Positions 7,348-11,800 of a stretch of DNA of 11,800 nt are shown one piece after another. Origin of the DNA: SLJK01 sp964567295 (GTDB lineage Bacteria > Bacillota > Dethiobacteria > DTU022 > UBA8154); the NCBI GenBank assembly GCA_964567295.1, contig CAZMLU010000048.1, forward strand, positions 1 through 11,800, read 5' to 3'. The number at the start of each line of letters is the position of its first letter. Within the stretch, counting starts at the first letter, position 1. Position numbers and translations under genes: made by a program. A model generated the notes under the pieces. It was not told the origin of the DNA. It did not search any database and saw only the letters and a program-made list of their open reading frames with translations.

Positions 7348-7657
7348 CAATCATCTAAACTTCTATATATGGTTGTCTTTCGTAGAAATTACCGAGACTT
7401 CTTTATTATAATTTCCAGGTCTATATATAAACATATCCATTTTTTTTGGCTATCTATCCCTTGTAAACAATATTTATTGCCATCTTAAGTCTTATGCTTA
7501 TTATATCGCTGCGTTTGATTTGCATAATATCTCCCTAAAATGGTGCTGCAATCCTTACAACTAACTGTAACGTTTAACGAGAGTTAAGTACATATCGAAA
7601 ATAATAATTGTGCAGCCTTATACAGACTGCCCCCCACTCTCTTTTTATCTAAACATG

Positions 7658-7697
7658 TTATGTAAACCAGTCATTTTTATTATGTAAACTAGTCATT
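7658..7697. repeat. Tandem 18-bp direct repeat, 22-bp period
   Basis: TTATGTAAACCAGTCATT (7658-7675) is repeated as TTATGTAAACTAGTCATT (7680-7697), with one C/T difference and four bases between copies. Two close copies of such a unit recall the subterminal transposase-binding repeats of some insertion sequences, or a double operator. No transposase or matching inverted end was found in the window, so the role is unknown. Confidence 0.8.
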
Positions 7698-7724
7698 CCT
7701 GTGCGCCTGTGAAAATTTTTGCAG

Positions 7725-7747
7725 GGAAAGGGTTATCCCTATTTTCC
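7725..7747 (-). terminator. Possible weak terminator after the ADP-ribosylglycohydrolase gene
   Basis: On the minus strand, GGAAA-ATA-GGG pairs with CCCTTTCC around an ATAA loop, an eight-pair stem with a three-base bulge. It starts about 43 bases after the stop. It is followed by a few A residues and only four T residues, so it may not terminate well. Confidence 0.25.
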
Positions 7748-7790
7748 TTAATCGAGATTCGCTTATTCGTCTTGGCAGTTAGAAAAGCTC

Positions 7791-8750
7791 TCATTCTAAC
7801 CGAAGGTTTTTACACAAAAAGCGGTTACATAGTCTTTCGATATACTCCCGCTTGGCAAGCGTATTAAGCCATTCTTTGGGGATGCCTTCATAACCGTAAT
7901 AAAGGCCCGCAAGCCCTCCGGCAACCGCAGCTACAGTGTCGGTATCCTCACCCAGGTTAACTGCTTTCAGCACACACTCTTTATAAGAACTGGAATTAAG
8001 CAAACACCAAACAGCAGCTTCCAGGGTGTCAACCACATAACCACTGCTTTTTATAGAATGCTCAGGGAATTCTGCAAAGTTCTTTTCCTGCAATCGCTTA
8101 AAAAAAGTAAATTCTTCTACATAATCAGGGTGATTTCCATAATATTCTGCGGCTTTATAGATTCCTAACTCTACTGCCATTTTTAAGCTCGTACAGTTTA
8201 ATAAGTTGGAAGCTATAGCGATATAAATACCGCAAGCTACCTGACTACGTTTGTGAGCGTGAGTAAGGGAAGATACGTTATGAATAATATTGAAAACTTT
8301 ATCCTTTTCTTTAAAATCTCCACCGTAATCAGCCTCAATATAATGAACCAGGGGCAGTATTCGCATCAGCGAGCCGTTTCCATTATCACGCTCGGAAGAC
8401 CCACCGCAATTTAAAGGTGGTGTTCCCTTAACAAGACGTTCTAAAGCTTCCCTGGTGGTCCCACCTATATCAAAAGCTTCTCCGTAAGGCGTGTATGCCC
8501 CCTCATCATACCAATCAAGAAACTTTCTCATGATATCCTGGTAATCCAATCCCTGGGAAAGGCTATCTAACAAGCAGAGGCTCATGCTGGTGTCGTCGGA
8601 CCAGGTTCCTGCCGGTTGGTTATGAGTTCCATACCCCAGCATATCTTTTACCGGTTTTCTTTTTAGTTCATTTCTTTTTTTAAATTCAAACGGAACTCCT
8701 AAAGCGTCCCCCACGCATAAACCCATTATGCCATCTATGACATTGTTCAA
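7791..8750 (-). CDS. ADP-ribosylglycohydrolase family protein (DraG/ARH-like)
   Basis: This is a member of the dimetal ADP-ribosylglycohydrolase family, which removes ADP-ribose from proteins, nucleic acids or small molecules. The 319-residue product opens with GLCVGDALGVPFEF and has GTWSDDTSM (residues 48-56), where Thr-Asp-Asp type ligands hold the first metal. It also has GNGSLMRILPL (124-134), HAHKRSQVACG (164-174) and the C-terminal GEDTDTVAAVAGGLAG (267-282) with metal-ligand Asp 269, Asp 271 and Thr 272. All expected catalytic positions look intact and the length is normal. The start is TTG, supported by GGGTGG eight bases upstream (8759-8764). No ADP-ribosyltransferase, macrodomain or nitrogenase gene is nearby, so the substrate cannot be told. 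It is monocistronic in this window. Confidence 0.92.
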   Translation of the reverse strand: MNNVIDGIMGLCVGDALGVPFEFKKRNELKRKPVKDMLGYGTHNQPAGTWSDDTSMSLCLLDSLSQGLDYQDIMRKFLDWYDEGAYTPYGEAFDIGGTTREALERLVKGTPPLNCGGSSERDNGNGSLMRILPLVHYIEADYGGDFKEKDKVFNIIHNVSSLTHAHKRSQVACGIYIAIASNLLNCTSLKMAVELGIYKAAEYYGNHPDYVEEFTFFKRLQEKNFAEFPEHSIKSSGYVVDTLEAAVWCLLNSSSYKECVLKAVNLGEDTDTVAAVAGGLAGLYYGYEGIPKEWLNTLAKREYIERLCNRFLCKNLRLE

Positions 8751-8849
8751 TATTTAAACCACCCTCATCATTTCATGTCAAGAATCAAGGTTTGAGACCA
8801 ATAAAAAGGCGGTAGTGCTCGCTACTTCCTCATTCTGCCCTGCTATTGA

Positions 8850-8861
8850 CTGTCCGGACAG
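8850..8861. repeat. Perfect 12-bp palindrome
   Basis: CTGTCCGGACAG is fully self-complementary. It lies about 100 bases upstream of the ADP-ribosylglycohydrolase start and 27-38 bases past the stop of the next minus-strand frame. It could be a dimeric-repressor operator. No matching second copy was seen in the window. Confidence 0.6.
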
Positions 8862-8887
8862 AAACGCGGTGAGCCATCCAAAGAGTT

Positions 8888-9367
8888 TTACTCAAGTTCA
8901 CTTTTTTGCCATTCTTCATTCGCGTGAACAAGATAATGTTCCCATGGCTGTTCACCATAAATCCAACCGAACAAATTACCCATGTTAGCATGAGTCTTTT
9001 TATTATACACACTTGCATATAATTTCCCTTTAACAGCATCTGTCCAGCCAGCCAAAAAAGCTCTGAACCTGTCAAGATTAGGGGGTTGACGATAATCTTC
9101 ACGCATCTTAGGAGCCGGAGGTTCATTATCAGCATTTTTTGGTGTTTTCTGTGTTTGAACTTGCGGGAATAAAGTAACCTTGATTTCATTCTGTCTACAA
9201 AACCATTCGAGATCTGGATTTCCTTCCCCACATACAGCAACTTTAATAACTTCTGCAGGGTCGAAAACATGTTTTAGCAAGCTTTCCCCCACTAATACCT
9301 GACCAATTACAGTACGATTCAATTTTCTCTTTGCTTCTAGCAAATGAACATTTCGACCTTTTACCAT
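8888..9367 (-). CDS. Hypothetical protein, possible PD-(D/E)XK nuclease-like fragment, N-terminus uncertain
   Basis: Not recognised as a named family. The frame has 159 residues from ATG 9367 but stays open back to 9511. That upstream stretch contains protein-like sequence (GFSCKPNQSRRIDGALIPGEE) with no ATG, GTG or TTG, so the gene is probably 5'-truncated or decayed. Read together, the Asp in RRIDGALIPG and the Glu-x-Lys in HLLEAKRKLNRTVIGQVLVG have the order and setting of a PD-(D/E)XK nuclease core: Asp on one strand, then E-x-K on the next, followed by a helix. The middle has a polar linker around TQKTPKNADNEPP, and the C-terminus has HANMGNLFGWIYGEQPWEHY. There is no clear ribosome-binding site. 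It lies between the ADP-ribosylglycohydrolase gene and a nuclease-family pseudogene. The nuclease assignment is an inference from motif spacing only. Confidence 0.5.
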   Translation of the reverse strand: MVKGRNVHLLEAKRKLNRTVIGQVLVGESLLKHVFDPAEVIKVAVCGEGNPDLEWFCRQNEIKVTLFPQVQTQKTPKNADNEPPAPKMREDYRQPPNLDRFRAFLAGWTDAVKGKLYASVYNKKTHANMGNLFGWIYGEQPWEHYLVHANEEWQKSELE

Positions 9368-9606
9368 TTCTTTTACCTGTTCTAAAGAATAAGTGCTTTG
9401 AGGATATACTGCTTTTTCTTCGCCAGGGATGAGAGCGCCATCTATCCGCCTTGACTGGTTTGGTTTACACGAAAACCCTTTCCTTTTTCCTGAAATTCGT
9501 TGTTTTATAAATCACAATATCTTAACTCATCTATTTCCTGCAAACTTTTCCAGAGCAAATTTCCAAGAGAAACCTTCTGTAAACTTCCACTCGGCCAGCA
9601 ATTGAG

Positions 9607-10009
9607 TTATTGCTTAGTTATGCTCTCGGGAGCAAACACAAAATCGAATTGCCGCATTGCTGTTTCCGGTTTTGCTCTGTGAGTACGGAACGTCGGCACA
9701 TTATAACTATCTAAAGGCAGTTCTGATGGTCAGGGCCAGGCCTGCTCCCCTCCATCGGGGGTCTTGGGGGCCAAAAAAGCGCAGTCCAAGGGCAGAGATG
9801 CTGTCGAATACAGTATCGTAGCGTCTTTTCCAGTAAAGGCTGCCATACTCACCGTAGCCATAAAGGATATTGAGATCGCCAGCAGCAATAATTTTATGTT
9901 TGTTTTGTCGGCTAATGAAGCTGGAAAGATCTGAAATCAAGCGGTGTGCTGAAGGATCAGCATAAATCCAGCAAGGGCTTGTTCGAAGAAGCGGCTTCTC
10001 CCAGCTGGT
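9607..10009 (-). pseudogene. Endonuclease/exonuclease/phosphatase-family pseudogene
   Basis: On the minus strand the frame entering after TGA at 10010-10012 encodes SWEKPLLRTSPCWIYADPSAHRL, then KIIAAGDLNILYGYGEYGS, typical of the EEP (DNase I-like) fold with the Gly-Asp-Leu-Asn active-site strand. It ends as LGLRFFGPQ. A one-base shift at about 9763 then continues the same protein as TPDGGEQAWP, interrupted by TGA at 9730-9732. It resumes as PSELPLDSYNVPTFRTH and MRQFDFVFAPESI, up to a TAA at 9607-9609. So the gene has lost its N-terminal half and carries a frameshift and a premature stop. A degraded WPS in another stretch may be the remnant of the C-terminal Gly-Pro-Ser-Asp-His motif. Function is certainly lost. 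Confidence 0.82.
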
Positions 10010-10012
10010 TCA

Positions 10013-10472
10013 TATTCGATGAAATCAAAGATAATAAAGGCATTTAACACCTCTATCGCCAAATTGCTTAATATTTCCAGAAACAAGCCTTAAAAAACTA
10101 TATTGCAAACTATTCTGCAAATAGATATGAATTCCTTCAACCAATAATGTTTTATTGAATCAACTACTGCAATGCTGTTTGTTGTAATAAATCAAGGTAG
10201 AAAAAATATCTTGGTTGGGGCTATCATTGCCCTACAATAATCGATGGAAATCTTCGACTTTGCCTGACTATTGCACATTCAATCTTTTGGATAAATGGGT
10301 ATCACTCCACTGGATGAAAATCCTTGACTTTAAATTCTGGGCCAAAATTTCCTGGCAGGCTCCAGAAAATAATATTTTTTTGCATCATTATTAAAGGAAA
10401 AATTAAGTAAAAAGCAAATTAGTTAAGTATAACTTATAACTTACTTCTGGGAGTGAAAATATTAATATTGTC
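10013..10472. other. Non-coding region before the carboxypeptidase gene
   Basis: About 460 bases with no supportable gene on either strand. Short frames of up to about 45 codons occur but show no recognisable motifs. It contains two degenerate direct repeats, TGGAAATCTTCGACTTT (10245-10261) and TGAAAATCCTTGACTTT (10315-10331), 70 bp apart and 14/17 identical. Two TATAAC hexamers at 10428-10433 and 10435-10440 could be -10 elements for the downstream gene, but no -35 sits at normal spacing. Confidence 0.5.
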
Positions 10473-11744
10473 ATGAGAAATATGAAACGCACTTTGTTAT
10501 TATCTATACTAATTTTCCTTATTATGAGCATTAGCTCCTCTGTATCAGCAGGAACATGCCCTTACCCTGAATTAAATGCAGAAGCTGCAGTCTTAATGGA
10601 CGCCAATACAGGACAAGTTCTTTTTGAGAAAAACCTTCATGAGAAACATTACCCTGCTTCAATAACGAAAGTAATGACAGGGATGCTAGCTCTGGAAAAA
10701 GGGAATTTAACTGACATTGTTACCATGAGCAGCGAAGCCGTTTTTTCTATTGGCAGGAACTCCTCACATGTTGCTCTGGACGAAAATGAAGAGTTGGCTC
10801 TTGAAGATGCACTTTATGCCCTTTCAATAGCTTCTGCCAATGACGCCGCCAACGGTATTGCCGAGCATATCTCCGGGAATGTTGAAAATTTTGCTCAATC
10901 GATGAACAAAAAAGCCATACAAGTCGGTGCTAAGAATACCAATTTTGTGAATCCACATGGACTACCAGACGACAATCATTATACAACTGCTCATGATATG
11001 GCGAAAATAATGATGGAAGCTATTAAAATCCCAAAGTTCACAGAGTTTTTTAGCGAAACATACTATGAAATGCCGCCAACTAATAAACAGCAGGAAGCAA
11101 GATATTTTCATAGCAGAAATTCTCTTTTAAATGGCAATTCCCAGTATCCGGGAATTTTAGCCAGTAAAAGCGGTTGGACTTCACAAGCCAATTGCACCCT
11201 TATAACTGCTGCTGAGCAAGACGACAGAAAACTGGTTGTGGTAGTAATAAATACCCAAAGCAGGGTTCATAGTTATGAAGATACTATAACATTGTTGGAC
11301 TATGGATTCCGGGAATTTATGGATATTAAAATTGATCTAAAAGATTTAGAAGAAACAATGCCGGAGGCTAAATTCGCTTCGGTAGAGAATGAAAAACTAA
11401 CAAGACTGTTACATAAAAACATATCTCCCGATAATTTGAAAAAAAGCTATGATATCCTCGAGGCTGCCGATGAAGGTATCCTGGTAAATAAGTCCATAAG
11501 TGTAAAGCAACCTCAAAATTTCATGTATCAAGACTTGGGTTCTATTCTCATAGATGGAAAAAGATTTATCGAGACAGAAGTGAATCCAGCGGGATATACT
11601 GGTGAAACTGTTTCAAATAACAACAAGCTATATCTGTCAGGTGGCTTGGGGTTAATTTGTTTTTACCTTTTTCTATTTTATCTGAAAAGAAAGAGGGCCA
11701 TTAAAAGAAATAGACTTAGATTTTTTCAAAAATACCGTTATTAA
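10473..11744 (+). CDS. D-alanyl-D-alanine carboxypeptidase (serine-type, peptidase S11 family), exported
   Basis: A low-molecular-weight penicillin-binding protein expected to remove the terminal D-Ala from peptidoglycan pentapeptides outside the cell. The 423-residue product begins with a signal peptide (basic MRNMKR, hydrophobic LLLSILIFLIM, likely cut after SVSA around residue 26). The three active-site motifs are SITK (Ser 63, Lys 66), SAN (121-123) and KSG (232-234), the last replacing the common KTG. VNPHGL (159-164) is also typical. After the S11 domain and a small beta domain, the C-terminus has one hydrophobic segment (about 390-406) and a strongly basic tail, so it is probably membrane-anchored. 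ATG 10473 is chosen, but ATG 10482 (MKRTLLL) is as good. The only clear Shine-Dalgarno, GGGAG at 10449, is rather far from both. It resembles DacF/DacB-type clostridial enzymes; the paralogue is not certain. Confidence 0.93.
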   Translation: MRNMKRTLLLSILIFLIMSISSSVSAGTCPYPELNAEAAVLMDANTGQVLFEKNLHEKHYPASITKVMTGMLALEKGNLTDIVTMSSEAVFSIGRNSSHVALDENEELALEDALYALSIASANDAANGIAEHISGNVENFAQSMNKKAIQVGAKNTNFVNPHGLPDDNHYTTAHDMAKIMMEAIKIPKFTEFFSETYYEMPPTNKQQEARYFHSRNSLLNGNSQYPGILASKSGWTSQANCTLITAAEQDDRKLVVVVINTQSRVHSYEDTITLLDYGFREFMDIKIDLKDLEETMPEAKFASVENEKLTRLLHKNISPDNLKKSYDILEAADEGILVNKSISVKQPQNFMYQDLGSILIDGKRFIETEVNPAGYTGETVSNNNKLYLSGGLGLICFYLFLFYLKRKRAIKRNRLRFFQKYRY

Positions 11745-11800
11745 TATTAGAACGTCTCTAAAAAGAGTGTGCCTCAAAAATTATGTATAATCAAAAATCG
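11745..11800. other. Window tail after the carboxypeptidase gene
   Basis: 56 bases without a gene. A small CTCT-AAAA-AGAG hairpin lies near 11756-11767 without a T-run, so no convincing terminator is seen before the window ends. Confidence 0.4.

Larger units (their letters stand above)
7055..7790. other. AT-rich non-coding region between the leuA leader and the ADP-ribosylglycohydrolase gene
   Basis: About 735 bases without a supportable gene on either strand. Frames are short and stop-rich, and runs of T and A are common. It contains separate hairpins at 7098-7128 and 7323-7347, a perfect AT palindrome ATAATATATATTAT (7177-7190), a tandem 18-bp repeat near 7658-7697, and a weak hairpin at 7725-7747. 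No tRNA, rRNA or known riboswitch was recognised. It may be the remains of an insertion, which is inferred only from the repeat and the lack of genes. Confidence 0.6.

Noticed and set aside
7729..7743. Resemblance of TAGGGATAAC (minus strand) to part of a homing endonuclease recognition site.
   Set aside because: Only about ten bases match, no homing endonuclease or intron is present, and the bases form part of a local hairpin.
8830..9270. A 146-codon minus-strand frame overlapping the nuclease-like frame.
   Set aside because: Composition is unlike a natural protein, with no motifs and no ribosome-binding site. It is a shadow of the 8888-9511 frame.
7658..9484. Possible inverted ends of a mobile element: the TGTAAACC...CCAGTCA-like motif and GGAAAGGGTT near 7658-7734 recur in reverse complement near 9452-9484.
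   Set aside because: The order of the two motifs is reversed relative to a true inverted terminal repeat, the right copy has an internal insertion, and it lies inside protein-like sequence. Chance similarity is more likely.
9520..9612. Minus-strand frame reading QLLAEWKFTEGFSWKFALEKF, which looks protein-like.
   Set aside because: It overlaps the tail of the EEP pseudogene in another frame, is only about 30 codons, has no start and joins no neighbouring frame. It cannot be supported as a gene.
1..11800. CRISPR array, tRNA, rRNA or prophage genes.
   Set aside because: No regularly spaced repeat series, no cloverleaf or rRNA signature, and no phage structural or integrase gene was seen.

Overview
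This window looks like chromosomal DNA of a low- to mid-GC Firmicute, most likely a clostridial-type anaerobe (an inference). The evidence is the conserved order mutL-miaA-hfq-hflX followed by an 'aluminum resistance' PLP enzyme (as in Bacillus hflX/ynbB), a Gram-positive-type SOS box, a T-box leader, and strong purine-rich Shine-Dalgarno sites. The species cannot be named from the sequence.

Left part (1-4504, plus strand): a compact housekeeping cluster. It holds the C-terminal endonuclease part of MutL (mismatch repair, cut off by the window edge), MiaA (tRNA A37 prenylation), Hfq (RNA chaperone), HflX (ribosome-associated GTPase) and a PLP-dependent methionine gamma-lyase-like protein. Gaps are short and no internal terminators were seen, so they are probably co-transcribed. 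hflX has a well-placed Shine-Dalgarno that points to an ATT codon rather than to the annotatable GTG.

Middle part (4505-7054, minus strand): lexA and leuA, convergent with the first cluster. The stop codons of the PLP enzyme and lexA abut with no intergenic base. lexA has a clear promoter whose -35 overlaps a near-perfect SOS box. The LexA protein, however, carries Glu where the family has its catalytic Ser (GDEM for GDSM) and Asn where the scissile bond has Gly (Ala-Asn for Ala-Gly). It therefore looks like a DNA-binding, self-regulated repressor that cannot cleave itself; this is the main discovery candidate. leuA is preceded by a complete T-box leader with a CUC (Leu) specifier, the T-box sequence, an intrinsic terminator and a promoter, so leucine synthesis appears to be controlled by tRNA-Leu charging.

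Right part (7055-10472): a gene-poor accessory stretch. It has about 735 bp of AT-rich non-coding DNA with hairpins and a tandem 18-bp repeat, an orphan ADP-ribosylglycohydrolase, a start-less reading frame resembling a PD-(D/E)XK nuclease, a decayed endonuclease/exonuclease/phosphatase-family pseudogene with a frameshift and a stop, and a further 460 bp without genes. It reads as a zone of insertion and decay.

Far right (10473-11744, plus strand): an intact exported D-alanyl-D-alanine carboxypeptidase (peptidase S11) with a C-terminal membrane anchor.
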